The notes under the pieces: generated by a model
Told to the model about the DNA's origin: nothing
What the model saw: only the letters and a program-made list of their open reading frames with translations
Databases searched by the model: none
Shown: one piece after another, positions 32,101 to 42,750 of the stretch
Layout of the letters: each line of letters begins with the position of its first letter
Position numbering within the stretch: position 1 is the stretch's first letter
Assembly: GCA_027493675.1 (NCBI GenBank)
Contig: JAOSKI010000001.1
Coordinates: 1 to 64,000, forward strand
Source: Microthrixaceae bacterium
Lineage (GTDB): Bacteria > Actinomycetota > Acidimicrobiia > Acidimicrobiales > Microtrichaceae
Direction of reading: 5' to 3'
DNA length: 64,000 bases
Made by a program: the position numbers and the translations under genes

Positions 32101-35100
32101 CACCTGTGCGTCCGATGGTGTGGACCTCGCCTCGTTTGGTGTAGGTGGTGGTGGTCACAACCCGGCAGGGTCAGTGACCGTCTCGACACGCCCGACCGGG
32201 TCGTGGTGTAGGACGTCTCCAGCAATCCTGGTGAAGTGACCGTGTCAGCGCGGCTGTTCTCGTCGTATTCATACTCGGTGATCAACGCTCCAGGTGCTTC
32301 AACGGTTTCCGGTGCGTCCAGCGTCGTCGTAGTCGTAGTCGGTGACACCAGCCGGCGTGGTCGCGGTGTCTACTCGGCCGGCGTCGGTGTAGGTGGTGGT
32401 CGTGGCCATGCCGCGTTCGTCGGTGACGGTGACTTGGCGGCCCATGTCGTCATAGCCGTAGGTCGTCGACCCGGTTGGGGTGTGGACTACTTCAAGCAAT
32501 CCGGAGTTGTCGTCGTAGTCGTAGATGGTTTCGCGAAGCGCCGGATCGGTGACCTTGACGACCCGGCCTTCGGTGTCGTAGTCGTAGTCGACCACACCAC
32601 CCTCAGGATCCGTAACCGTGTCGACTTGGCCATCGATGTCGTAGGTGGTAGACCGTTTCACGCAACAACTCGTCGCGTGACTTGCTCACTCGGCCGAGAA
32701 CGCCGTAGTCGACCTCGGTGTAGGAAGAGTCCTCGAAGGTGGTGCGCTTCAGTCGTCCAGCGGTGTCGTAGCTGTAGTCAGTGACCCGAAGCATTGGGTC
32801 GGTCATCGAGTCCAACAGACCAGTGACATCGTCGTAGTCGTACGCGGTCACACCACCCTCAGGGTCGGTGATCGTTTCGATTCGACCAGCGTCGTCATAG
32901 GTCGTGACTGTTTCACCCAGGTCGGCTGCGGTGACCTTCGTGACTCGACCGGCGTCGTCGTACTCGGTGACGGTTCGATCCCCAGATGGCAACTCGGTTG
33001 CCGTCAACCGGCCTGCACCGTCGTACTCGAACTTGGTGATGTTGGCGTACCCGTTTTCGACTTCCTTCAACTGTCGCGACGGCCAAAACCGTAACTCGGT
33101 TGTCACCCCATCAGCGTCGGTGACCGAACGCACCAGCCCGTCGACCACATCTTGGTAGGTGACCTTGTTGTACTCATCAGTGATCGTGGACGGGATCCGC
33201 TCCGATCCGTCATAGCCGAACGTGAGAGTGCCGCGATCAGCAGACGTCACCGTCTCAACCCGGTCGGCGCCGTCATAGGTGAACGTCGAAACACCCGTGT
33301 CAGGGTCGATCACCTGCTGTGGGTTGCCGTTCGCATCGAAATCGGCTTCCAGAACCGCGCCACGCCGATCGGCTCCCTCATCCAACCAGCCACCCGTACC
33401 ATAGGTACGTGACACCGAATACAACCCCGGATCGGTGATGCCGACCAGACGCCCGAAGGTGTCATGCGGAATACACCACCGTGTCGCCCACCTCAACAGA
33501 ACTCACCGTCGTTGTTCGAGCCTCGGCGTCATACGCGAACGTCGTCGTTCCCTCCAGGGACACCTGCGAGATTACCTGCCCGGTCACCGGGTGATACGTG
33601 CAATCCACAACAGTGACGCCCGTCGGATCGATGATCGAATCCACGCGACCTACCGCGTCCGGCACGTACAGCGTCGTCTCACCATCAACACCCGTCACCG
33701 ATGTCAGGAACCCAGACGTCGCATCGAAGCCATAGGCGACCGACCGGGCATCCGACGACACCACACCATCGAGCCGCCCCGCACCGTCATAGGAATACCC
33801 AACCCACTCACCAGTCGACGCGGTCACACGATCCACACGGTCCTGACCATCACGCGACACCACCGCGGACACCCCATCCCAACGGGTCTTCGACACCAAC
33901 AACCCAGCCGCATCGAAATCCCACACCTCACCATCAGTGAAGGTCACCCGAAGCACACCCGCAGACACCTCAGACAACACACCCGTGAACTCCAACGGCC
34001 GCTCGAACCCGCCGGACCCGTTCGGCTCGAACACCAACAACCGGCCTTCATCCGAGGTCAGATGCACATCACCCGAGGGCATCACCTCCACCATCTCTGA
34101 ATGCGAAACGCGCCAACCGCGACCCAACTCCGAAACAGCAGGATCCGCGGAATTGAACCAACGACGAACATCCAAACCAAACGCACCACCAGGGCGCCGG
34201 TAGATCATCCGAACTGTTGTAGAAGTTGCCCAGCGCCGTACCTACGGGGTCTGAGACATACATTGATGAGGCGGCTGAGCCGAACAGTTGCGCACGCAAC
34301 CGGTCGAAGACGAGCGCGCCCTGACCCCAGTGAGCTTGAATACGAGAAGGTGAGAGTGCGTAATCAAACACAGCTACTTCGTCGATCGCGCCATCGAAGT
34401 AGATGCAGTTGCAGCTGCCGCCTTGTCCGATCGCGATTCCCCCAGTTGGCACATAGAAGGTACCGGGGTCTGCAGACTGCACATCGGTGACGACACCATC
34501 AACGTATAGCGCTAGACTCGCAGCGTCCTTTACAAGCGCCACGTGCTGCCAGACTCCGATTTCTATGGCACCGGATTCGACGGAAGTGCTGTAACTCGCA
34601 TGAGTGCAAGGATCTACACAGTTGTTTGAGAATGCCGTAACTACGTTGCTGGCATGCATCCCCCAACCCCAATAGCGATTCCTGAAGACATATCCGTGTT
34701 GGTTGGGGTTTCGGGGACGAATCCAAGCTTCAAATGTCCACTCATCAGTCGAGAGATCCGAGTGGTTGCCGATATCCACGGATCCGGTTTGGCCATCGAA
34801 ATCGAAGGCGGTTCCCCCGCCGGGGGACCAGGTACTCCCAGGACCACATTCCCCACTACAGATCCGTCGTGGTTTCCGGTCTCGTCCGCTGCAATCGAGC
34901 CTGCGGTCTCCTCGAAGCGCCAATAGGACACGGGCCCATCCGTGAGGATGTCGTCCGATGGAGCCGCTGAGACCGGTCTCGGAGCTGCAGTGAGAGCAAG
35001 AAGCGAAGCGAGCAATGCGAGTGAGACGACTAGCGACACAGGCCGCGCGGCCCTCGATCCTTGCCGATACCGGTAGAACTGCGACGCTAGGCGATCAGCA

Positions 35101-35108
35101 GCAGCCAC
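29171..35108 (-). CDS. RHS/YD-repeat toxin with LamG domain (RHS1), about 1,980 residues, frameshifted
   Basis: Large secreted polymorphic toxin. The GTG at 35108 follows GGAGAGG; a longer reading to 35189 exists. Signal peptide VSLVVSLALLASLLALTAA. A LamG-like sandwich follows (GPVSYWRFEETAGSIAADET to FDGAIDEVAVFDYALSPSRI), then the RHS entry domain (FGLDVRRWFN...GRGWRVSHSEMVEVMPSGDV) and dozens of YD repeats (YDDAGR.., YDTAGR..). A second sandwich-like insert (WLHVKVWAEGEAEPETWEIG) interrupts the repeats. The core ends at the canonical NNPYHHTNNNPLNLIDPTGM near 29935. The tip of about 250 residues has hydrophobic stretches, LADDAV and IAPS, then VRIMDPVTTGKYQYP and GQTVNPLTGETISNS, ending HPFAHIPL. 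About ten frameshifts are spread along it. Confidence 0.85.
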
Positions 35109-35222
35109 AAGCTCGATCCTCTCCAAGACGGTGGATGGGCGGTGAACGTTAGCCGCTCTTGGGGAATGCCTGCCGTCCAACTGCCACACCTACAAGATCG
35201 GTTCCAAGGGGTCAGTGGTCGC

Positions 35223-35808
35223 GGCCACGGCAACCCGCCCAGACGCTGTCGTGTTGATGTTCCCGCTTGCCTGGAGCGCATACCGTGCCATCCGAACAGA
35301 CCACGACTGGCGAGCACTGCTTGCGCCGGCACTGGCACCGGTGGGTTCGGTGCTCTCACTTGGGTACATCGGCCGGCGGACCGGAGTAGTCGATGCCTAC
35401 TTCCGTGTGCAGAACGAGGCGTTCGGCCTGAAGCTCGACTTCGGCAAGACATTGGTCGCACATCTCCGAGACACCGCGTTCGCAGCGTTAGGCGGCACCG
35501 ACGTCACCGTGGGTGTGATCCTGCGCGTCGCCGCAATCGTCTTTGCAGTGGGCGCGTTCTATGCCCTCCTGCGATGGAGGCCACCAACGGAACTGGTGAT
35601 CTTCTCGGTTGCGGTCTTCGTAACTGGATGGCTGAACACGCTCTCGGTACCACCGCGGGTGGTGCTTCGCTCCTTCCCGTTGGTGGCAGCAGTCGGGGTG
35701 GAACTGAAAGGAAAGATCTTCGCCTCGGTCGCCGCCGTCCTGGCGATCCTCCAGTTGTCACTGGTCTATCTGGCAGCGTATCCAGGCGGACTCGACTTCC
35801 TGCCATAG
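35223..35808 (+). pseudogene. 3' fragment of PIG-V-like glycosyltransferase (duplicate)
   Basis: Duplicate of the last 195 residues of the gene at 19.5 kb (TATRPDAVVLMFPLAWSAYR to LVYLAAYPGGLDFLP), beginning in mid-gene at the repeat boundary. A GTG at 35215 would permit translation, but the catalytic WDGYYYLD loop is missing, so it should be inactive. It is frame-correct where copy 1 is broken. Confidence 0.85.
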
Positions 35809-35847
35809 GTCCACCCGCGACCCCCCACCACGGCGAACTGTCCGGTC

Positions 35848-36453
35848 TCAGCCGCGCAAACCGCGCTCCACGCCGGACAGTTCGATGGTGGGCGGGCGCA
35901 ACATCTCGAGAGTCTCGACCAGCGGAAGGCCGATCACGTTCGAGACGCTGCCTTCGACCCCGGAAACCAGGCACGCCCCCGCACCCTGCAACGCATACGC
36001 GCCTGCCTTGTCGAACGACTCCCCGGTCCCCAGATACCAGTCGATGTCATGCGCATCCAGTTCAGCGAACCACACCCGGGTCGACACAACCCGGACATCA
36101 CACCGCGAGTGGCGGCGCACCGCCACCGCGGTGCGCACGAGATGATCCCGACCAGACAACACCCCCAGGATCTCCCGTGCCTCGGCGGAATCGTGCGGCT
36201 TCCCGATGATCACACCATCGAGGTCGACAGCGGTATCGGCTGCGATCACCACATCATGGATGGTCGCTCGACAAGCGATCGCCTTGTCCTCGGCCAGGCG
36301 TGCGACATAGGCCTCGGGGGATTCCTCGGAGCGAGGCGTCTCGTCCACACCGACCGGCATCACGACCGGCTCCACGCCGGCCGAGCGAAGGAGCCCCAGA
36401 CGCCGTGGGGATCCCGAAGCCAACAGCACACGGCCCCGTGTGTGTACGCGCAT
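35848..36453 (-). CDS. maf: Maf-like nucleotide pyrophosphatase, copy 2 (intact)
   Basis: Nucleoside triphosphate pyrophosphatase of the Maf/YhdE family. Intact, 201 residues from the ATG at 36453. Signature residues: VLLASGSPRRLGLLRSAGV (the SxR nucleotide grip), VDETPRSEESPEAYVARLAE and DVVIAADTAVDLDGVIIGKP, with the catalytic aspartate in AADTAV. The C-terminus reads DIDWYLGTGESFDKAGAYAL and GSVSNVIGLPLVE, standard for Maf. Probably the functional copy. Divergent from isocitrate dehydrogenase with a 150-base intergenic region. Confidence 0.9.
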   Translation of the reverse strand: MRVHTRGRVLLASGSPRRLGLLRSAGVEPVVMPVGVDETPRSEESPEAYVARLAEDKAIACRATIHDVVIAADTAVDLDGVIIGKPHDSAEAREILGVLSGRDHLVRTAVAVRRHSRCDVRVVSTRVWFAELDAHDIDWYLGTGESFDKAGAYALQGAGACLVSGVEGSVSNVIGLPLVETLEMLRPPTIELSGVERGLRG

Positions 36454-36603
36454 GCAGCCAGTGTTCCAGGTATGGGTTTCCACCGCAGCAAGCACACGTG
36501 ACCAGCGAGCGTGGACACCGGCAACGCCACGGTGCTGGGGTGTGGAGCATGGCCTCGTAGAGTCGAGGACGACCCGTTCATGCGCCACCCACAGGAGACA
36601 CCG

Positions 36604-38837
36604 ATGGCAGACAGTTCCGGCACGATCATCTACACGATCACCGACGAGGCCCCGGCGCTGGCGACACACTCCCTCCTACCCATCATCGAGGCCTTCGCCG
36701 GAGTGGCCGGAGTACACGTCGATACCCGCAACATCTCCCTGGCTGCACGTGTGCTGGCCCAGTTCCCCGAACACCTCACCGCAGACCAACGTGTGAACGA
36801 CGATCTGGCCGAATTGGGCGACCTGGTCAGGCGTCCCGAGGCCAACATCATCAAGCTGCCGAACATCTCGGCCTCCGTCCCGCAGCTGAACGCGACCATC
36901 AAGGAGCTGCGTGACAAGGGCTACGACGTGCCTCTGTACCCGGAGGACCCGTCGAGCCCCGAGGAGGAGCGGATCCACACACGCTACGGACGCGTGCTGG
37001 GAAGCGCCGTCAACCCTGTGCTGCGCGAGGGCAACTCGGACCGTCGGGCCCCCGCATCGGTCAAGAACTACGCCCGCAACCACCCACATCCCATGGGTGC
37101 ATGGTCACCTGAGTCGTCCACGGCCGTGGCGACGATGGGATCGGACGACTTCCGCTCCAACGAGCAGTCCGTGACCCTGGCCGCCGACGACGAGCTCCGG
37201 GTCGAGCACCTGGCCGAGGACGGCACGGTGACGGTCCTGCGCGAATCGATCCCGGTGCTCGAGGGTGAGGTCGTGGATGCCACCGTCATGCGTGTGGCCG
37301 CGTTGAACCGCTTCCTAGCCGACCAGATGGTCGCCGCCAGGCAAGCCGGGGTGCTGTTGTCGGTGCACCTCAAGGCCACGATGATGAAGGTCTCCGATCC
37401 GATCATCTTCGGTCATGCCGTCATGGCCTACTTCGGAGACGTGTACCGCAAGCACTCGGTGACCTTCGAGCGCCTCGGCGTCGATCCCAACCTGGGCATC
37501 GGTGACCTGGAGGCGAAGATCGTCGACCTCCCCGAGGCCGAGCGCGCCGAGATCCGGGCGGACATCGCGGCGGCGTTGGAACGCGGCCCGGCGCTCGCGA
37601 TGGTCGACTCGGACCGAGGCATCACCAACCTGCACGTTCCGAGCGACGTGATCGTCGACGCCTCCATGCCGGCGATGATCCGCACCTCGGGTCGGATGTG
37701 GAACGCGGACGGCGATCAGCAGGACACCCTCGCCGTGATCCCGGATTCGAGCTACGCGGGTGTGTACCAGGCCGTCATCGACGACTGCCGCACCAACGGC
37801 GCCTTCGATCCGGCGACCATGGGTTCGGTCTCCAACGTGGGGCTGATGGCCCAGAAGGCCGAGGAGTACGGCAGCCACGACAAGACCTTCGAGATCCCCT
37901 CCCACGGCGAGGTACGTGTGGTCGACCGCAGCGGCGCCGTGTTGATCCAGCACAGCGTCGCTCCAGGTGACATCTGGAGGGCGTGCCAGACCAAGGACGC
38001 CCCCATCAGGGACTGGGTGGGGCTCGCGGTGCGAAGGGGCCGTGCCACAGGTGCACCCGCCGTGTTCTGGTTGGACGCCCATCGCGCACACGACGCACAG
38101 CTCATCGACAAGGTCCGCGACGAGCTGACCCGGCTGGACACCGAGGGTCTACGGATAGAGATCATGGACCCGGTGGCTGCCACCCGCTTCTCCCTGGAGC
38201 GGATCCGTCGTGGCGAGGACACCATCTCGGTCACCGGCAACGTGTTGCGCGACTACCTCACCGACCTGTTCCCCATCCTCGAGCTGGGAACCTCCGCGAA
38301 GATGCTCTCGGTGGTCCCCCTCATGGCAGGCGGTGGCCTGTTCGAGACCGGCGCAGGCGGCTCCGCGCCCAAGCACGTCCAGCAGCTCGTTGCGGAGAAC
38401 CACCTCCGCTGGGACTCCTGGGTGAGTTCCTGGCACTGGCGGCATCGCTCGACCACCTGGCCGAAGCCTTCGACAACGCCGGTGCCGCGGTATTGGGCGA
38501 TGCCCTCAACACAGCCACCGGCAGGCTCCTCGAGGAGGGTCGGTCGCCGTCACGCAAGGTCGGCGAGCTCGACAACCGCGGCAGCCACTTCTACCTGGCG
38601 ATGTACTGGGCCAGGGCACTTGCCGAACAGGACACTGACATGGCGATCGCCAAGCGATTCGCGGCCGTGGCCGACGCGCTCGAAACAGCCAAGGACACCA
38701 TCGTCGAGGAGCTCAACGCCGTGCAGGGATCACCGGTCGACCTGGGTGGCTACTACTTCGCCGACGAAGACCTGGTGCGTGCGACCATGCAGCCGAGCAA
38801 GACTCTCAACAGGATCATCTCGGAGATCTCGAGCTGA
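36604..38837 (+). CDS. icd: Monomeric NADP-dependent isocitrate dehydrogenase
   Basis: TCA-cycle enzyme that oxidises isocitrate to 2-oxoglutarate with NADP+. About 744 residues, the size of the monomeric class. Typical segments are visible: [58 protein letters not shown] and [20 protein letters not shown], then [30 protein letters not shown] and [26 protein letters not shown] six bases before the ATG at 36604 fixes the start over longer readings. One frameshift near 38425 joins the last 140 residues ([18 protein letters not shown] to [10 protein letters not shown]). Confidence 0.94.
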
Positions 38838-38905
38838 TCGCGCCGGCCGTCCCATCGCGGCATGGGCTGCACCGGGCAACCCCACTTTGGTCATGGAGGT
38901 AGGCA

Positions 38906-39397
38906 GTGACCGAGATCGACGAGACTGAGCTCCCCGGCATCGGGGTGCGACGCGAGTTCACCACCCGGGGCGGAATGCGCCTCGGTGTGATCGAAACCCG
39001 AACCGGTGCCAGGGACCTGCTCCTGTACGACCGCGACGACCCCGACGTGTGCCGATCGGTGGTGCCCCTCGACGAGAGGGACAGCGATGTCCTGGCGGAC
39101 CTGCTCGGCGCGGACATCGTCCGCAACGATGCCGCCTCGACACTGGTGAACCTCGAAGGGCTCGCGATCGACTGGGTTGGCATCGATCCCTCGTGTGAGG
39201 TCGCCGGGATGACGATCGGGGACGCCAAGATCCGTTCCCGGACCGGCGCGACAGTGGCCGCCATCATCGACGGTGACCGCTCCGTACCCGGCCCCGGACC
39301 CGAGGAAGTGCTCCCCGGTGGCGCAGTAGTTGTTGCAGTGGGAAGCGCCGAGACGGTTCAGCGGATGGAGGCCCTCCTGTCCAACCCGGCACCATGA
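38906..39397 (+). CDS. KhtT-like regulatory subunit (TrkA-C/RCK-C domain)
   Basis: A 163-residue soluble protein with a C-terminal TrkA-C/RCK-C fold: [20 protein letters not shown], then [20 protein letters not shown]. The N-terminal half resembles KhtT of Bacillus, the ligand-binding subunit that gates the KhtU K+/H+ antiporter. GGAGGT before the GTG start is a strong ribosome-binding site. Its stop overlaps the start of the antiporter gene (ATGA), which firmly supports a two-subunit transporter. Intact. Confidence 0.82.
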   Translation: MTEIDETELPGIGVRREFTTRGGMRLGVIETRTGARDLLLYDRDDPDVCRSVVPLDERDSDVLADLLGADIVRNDAASTLVNLEGLAIDWVGIDPSCEVAGMTIGDAKIRSRTGATVAAIIDGDRSVPGPGPEEVLPGGAVVVAVGSAETVQRMEALLSNPAP

Positions 39398-40604
39398 TCC
39401 TCGCCGCCGCTGGGGCTGAGACCACCACGGCCTTCCTGGAGCTTGGGATCGAGCTGCTCGCGCTGGCCGGCCTTGCGTGGATCGCCGGGCGGCTGCGGGT
39501 GAGCCCCATACCTCTCTACCTTCTTGCAGGCATGCTCGCCGGTGCTGGGGTGCCGCTGGGCCTGGAGGTCTCCGAGGGCTTCGTCTCGATGGCAGCCGAG
39601 ATCGGAGTGCTGCTGCTCCTGTTCACCCTGGGACTCGAGTACACGCCCCGGGAGCTGACCTCCGCCCTGGTCCACGGGGCTCGGGGAGGGGTGCTCGACT
39701 TGATCCTCAACTTCCTCCCCGGCCTCGCCGCCGGCCTGCTGCTCGGTTGGGATCCCGTGGCCGCGCTGCTCCTGGGAGGAGTCACCTACATCTCGTCATC
39801 GGGTGTGATCGCGAAGCTCGTGGTCGATCTAGGTCGGATCGGTAACCGTGAGACGCCCCACATCCTCACCGTGCTGGTCTTCGAGGACCTGGTGATGGCG
39901 GTGTACCTGCCTGTGGTGTCGGTGCTGTTGATCGGTTCGGCCATCACCGAGGGCATCCGTGATGTGGGAGTCGCGCTCGCCGTGGTGTTGACGATCCTCA
40001 TCGTGCTCAGCCGGTTCAGCGAACCGGTCAGCGAGGCGCTGGAGAAGAGGACCAGGACCGTTGCCGACGAGGTCATGCTGTTGTCGGTGCTCGGGTCGGT
40101 GCTGTTGGTCGGTGGCCTGGTGCAACGCGTGGACGTCTCCGCCGCGGTGGGCGCCTTCCTGGTGGGGGTCGCCATATCCGGACCCGCGCAACACCGCGCA
40201 GCGGCGATGATCGACCCTCTGCGGGACCTCTTCGCGGCCATCTTCTTCTTCGCGTTCGCCCGCGGCATCGACGTCTCCGCCCTGCCGCCGGTGTTGCCCG
40301 CCGCCCTCACGCTCGCCGCGGCGGGGATCCTCACGAAGCTGATGACCGGCTGGGTGGTGGCCACCAGGGCGGGCATCGGAGTGCACGGTCGCTGGCGCAC
40401 AGCGAACACCCTGGTCGCGAGGGGGAGTTCTCGATCGTGATCGCCGGCCTCGGCACCCTCGCCGGCATCGAAGCCGACCTCCCTCCGCTCGCCGCGGCCT
40501 ATGTGCTGGTGCTGGCGATACTCGGGCCCGTCCTGGCCAGGATGGAACGGGCACCGGGATTCCTGGCCCGGCGACACGCCGACCAGGTTCTCTCCGGCAA
40601 GTGA
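39394..40604 (+). CDS. CPA2-family K+/H+ antiporter, KhtU/KefB-like
   Basis: Integral membrane exchanger of about 403 residues and 11-13 helices. LELGIELLALAGLAWIAGRL, PLYLLAGMLAGAG, EIGVLLLLFTLGLEYTP and GGVTYISSSGVIAKLVVDLG, then VLVFEDLVMAVYLPVV (the conserved acidic pair region) mark the CPA2 family. No C-terminal RCK domain of its own, consistent with a separate KhtT-like subunit upstream. A frameshift near 40430 joins EFSIVIAGLGTLAGIEADLP to the end. Likely role in potassium efflux and pH homeostasis. Confidence 0.85.
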
Positions 40605-40629
40605 GCTCACGACCGTCGACCGGCCACCT

Positions 40630-41881
40630 CTATCGGTGCAGTGGCCACACCTTCGCGAACACCGCCTTCAGGTAGGCGCCCTGGGCGAACCCCACCGGGT
40701 GATCGACGCCGTGTGCGGTGCGGGCCACCTCGGTGAGCCGAACCCCACTGCGCTCGGCCGCGCCTCGGATGGCCGACTCGAACTCGTCCGCTCCCACCCG
40801 GGTCGAACACGACGACTGCACGAGCAGGCCGCCCGGTTCGACGAGTTGGAGGGCCAGCTCGGTGAGGCTGCCATAGGAACGCAGGGCCCGTGGGACGTGC
40901 GCGCGTCTGGAGGCGAACGCCGGTGGGTCCACGACCACGATGTCGAAGCGGCGCCGCGACCGGGTGAGGCCGGCCATCACAGCCATGGCATCGCCCGCGG
41001 TGTCCTCCTCACGACACCGCCGCACCTGCGGCAGTGAGCGGTTCAACGCCATGTTCCGACTGGCGGCTGCCAGAGCCGGCGAGCTCACATCCACGCGATG
41101 CACGAGCTTCGCGCCCCCGGCAGCCGCGTTCACCGAGAACCCTCCTGTGCATGCGTACACGTCGAGCACCCGAGCGCCGGTCGACACCTTCCGGAGGCGG
41201 GCACGGTTGTCGCGCTGGTCCAGGAAGTGACCCGTCTTGTGCCCCTTGCACACGTCGGCTTCGAAGGCGAGCCCGCCCTCGGAGAAGCGAACCACCGGCC
41301 GGTCGAGCGCACCCAGCACCACCTCCCCGTCGTCGCGGGCCGAGGTGCTCCCCGACGTTGCGGGCGAGCCTGAGCACGACCGCCTCCGGGGAGGCGACCG
41401 CTTCGATCGCCCCGAGCACCTCCCTCAGGTGGGGTAGCCATGCGGCGCTGTACAGCTTCATCACCACGATGCTTCCGTAGCGATCCACCACGAGCCCGGG
41501 CAGTCCGTCGTTCTCACCGTGCACCCAGCGGTATGCGTCGGTCGCGGGATCGGCGACCAGCGATCCCCGCCGATCCAGGGCGTGCTGCAGGCGCTCCCGC
41601 CAGAAGGCGGCATCCACGGGCCTGGGGCGCCCCCTGTGGAGGACCCTGATCCGGATCGGCGACGCGGGATCGAACAGGCCGATCGCCATGAAGTCGCGGC
41701 GGTCGTCGAACACCACTGCAAGGTCGCCCGCAGATCCAGCGGGACGCACCGAGACCACGGAGGTGTCGAACACCCAGGGATGACCTCCCCGGATGTGCCG
41801 CTGCGCGTCGGGGGTGACGCGTACCGCCACGCGGGCAACCGGCGCGGCGGAGTGCCCGCTCGCGTGGACGGCATCGACCAT
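40630..41881 (-). CDS. RlmI-like 23S rRNA (cytosine-C5) methyltransferase
   Basis: Class I SAM-dependent methyltransferase with N-terminal PUA-like domain. PUA part: DAQRHIRGGHPWVFDTSVVS. Middle: YRWVHGENDGLPGLVVDRYG. Catalytic part: VCKGHKTGHFLDQRDNRARL, VLDVYACTGGFSVNAAAGGA (SAM site), FDIVVVDPPAFASRRAHV and LLVQSSCSTRVGADEF. This is the RlmI/YccW order. One frameshift near 41350. I used the ATG at 41881; a TTG at 41932 overlapping the stop of the protease gene (TTGA) is a possible coupled start. The substrate base is inferred from the family. Confidence 0.85.
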
Positions 41882-41928
41882 TTCCACAGTCTGGTCGCGG
41901 TCGATCCCATCAACCGCTGCGCTGCTGT

Positions 41929-42679
41929 TCAACAGCCGACGGCGGCACCGGCTGAACGCGTCACCACGTCACGCATCGGATAGGCCACGGTGTTGCCGCT
42001 ACGCGGATCGCGGGCAACTATCAGCCCGGCCGCCCGTCCTGAGGCGTCGACCACCACTCCACCCGAGGTGCCCTCGACCGCGGGTACGTCGACGACCATC
42101 ACCTCTCCGGTGCCACCCCAGCCGCCACTGCGCCCCACGCTCACCACACGACCCTCCTGCACCTTCCAGCGGCCGTCCGGGAAGCCCGCTGTCGTCACCG
42201 GATCCCCGACGAACACCGCTCCACCCACCACCAGAGGCGCGTCGGGAGGTGGATCAAGTCGGTCCAGATCGATTCTGGCGACATCGCGACCCGGCAGGTG
42301 GTCCACCACCGCAGCCTCGACAACGCCGAGCCCGGCTCCGCTGAGGGTGACGGTCCCGGCACCCCGCACGACATGGGAGTTGGTGAGCCCGAGCGCGCCG
42401 GCGCCCGTGCGGACCAGGGTCACGGTTCCCTGGCGGGTCCTTCCACAAGCCCGCACATCGGCAAGCAGGACCGCTGACTCGACACGCGATCGCAGCTCGG
42501 CAGGGGTGACGGGTTCCCGTATCGCACCCTCGGTGGCAGCAGACAGGACCACGGCCTCCCGGAGTCCCCGGGTCGATAGCACCGACGGACCCGGTTCCGA
42601 CGAGCAGATGGGCGCCCGTACCCAACGCCATGCCTACGGTCAACGCCGCCAGGGTCCCCGTGATCGCCCGCCCAGCCAC
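41929..42679 (-). CDS. Exported trypsin-like serine protease (MarP/HtrA-like core)
   Basis: Signal or anchor helix AITGTLAALTVGMALGTGAH, then a chymotrypsin-fold domain with catalytic His in LGLTNSHVVRGAG, Asp in GRDVARIDLDRLD and Ser in EGTSGGVVVDASGRAAGLIV. No PDZ domain, about 245 residues. A frameshift near 42590 separates the N-terminal helix from the protease. Probably acts outside the membrane. Start GTG at 42679; no strong ribosome-binding site. The methyltransferase gene follows with overlap or near overlap. Confidence 0.8.
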
Positions 42680-42750
42680 CAGAGAACAGGACCATGACCG
42701 CAGCGCTCTGGCAAGACCCCCGGGGCAGGCAAATCTACCCGGGAGCCCGA

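Larger units (their letters stand above)
35223..36557. repeat. 1.33 kb direct repeat, copy 2
   Basis: Same orientation as 20206-21539. It contains the PIG-V 3' half and maf, both reading without frameshift. It starts 115 bases upstream of the RHS1 start and ends about 45 bases before the first codon upstream of isocitrate dehydrogenase. Confidence 0.92.

Noticed and set aside
32236..32784. Plus-strand frame rich in Val/Gly opposite the RHS1 repeats
   Set aside because: Antisense of YD repeats gives valine-rich shadows; no independent evidence for a gene.
29171..35108. RHS1 as a decayed pseudogene
   Set aside because: The density of frameshifts is about the same in housekeeping genes, and motifs resume in register, so indel errors explain it better.
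21540..35222. Prophage or integrative conjugative element between the direct repeats
   Set aside because: No integrase, structural, replication or conjugation genes are visible; the repeats contain chromosomal genes and not a tRNA-type attachment site.
22000..36000. Type VI or Type VII secretion locus
   Set aside because: No VgrG, PAAR, Hcp, WXG100, EccC or similar genes in the window; toxins have their own signal-like N-termini.
36454..36669. Longer N-terminus for the second maf copy
   Set aside because: The extension overlaps the icd promoter side and has no Maf similarity; the ATG at 36453 gives the family-standard start.
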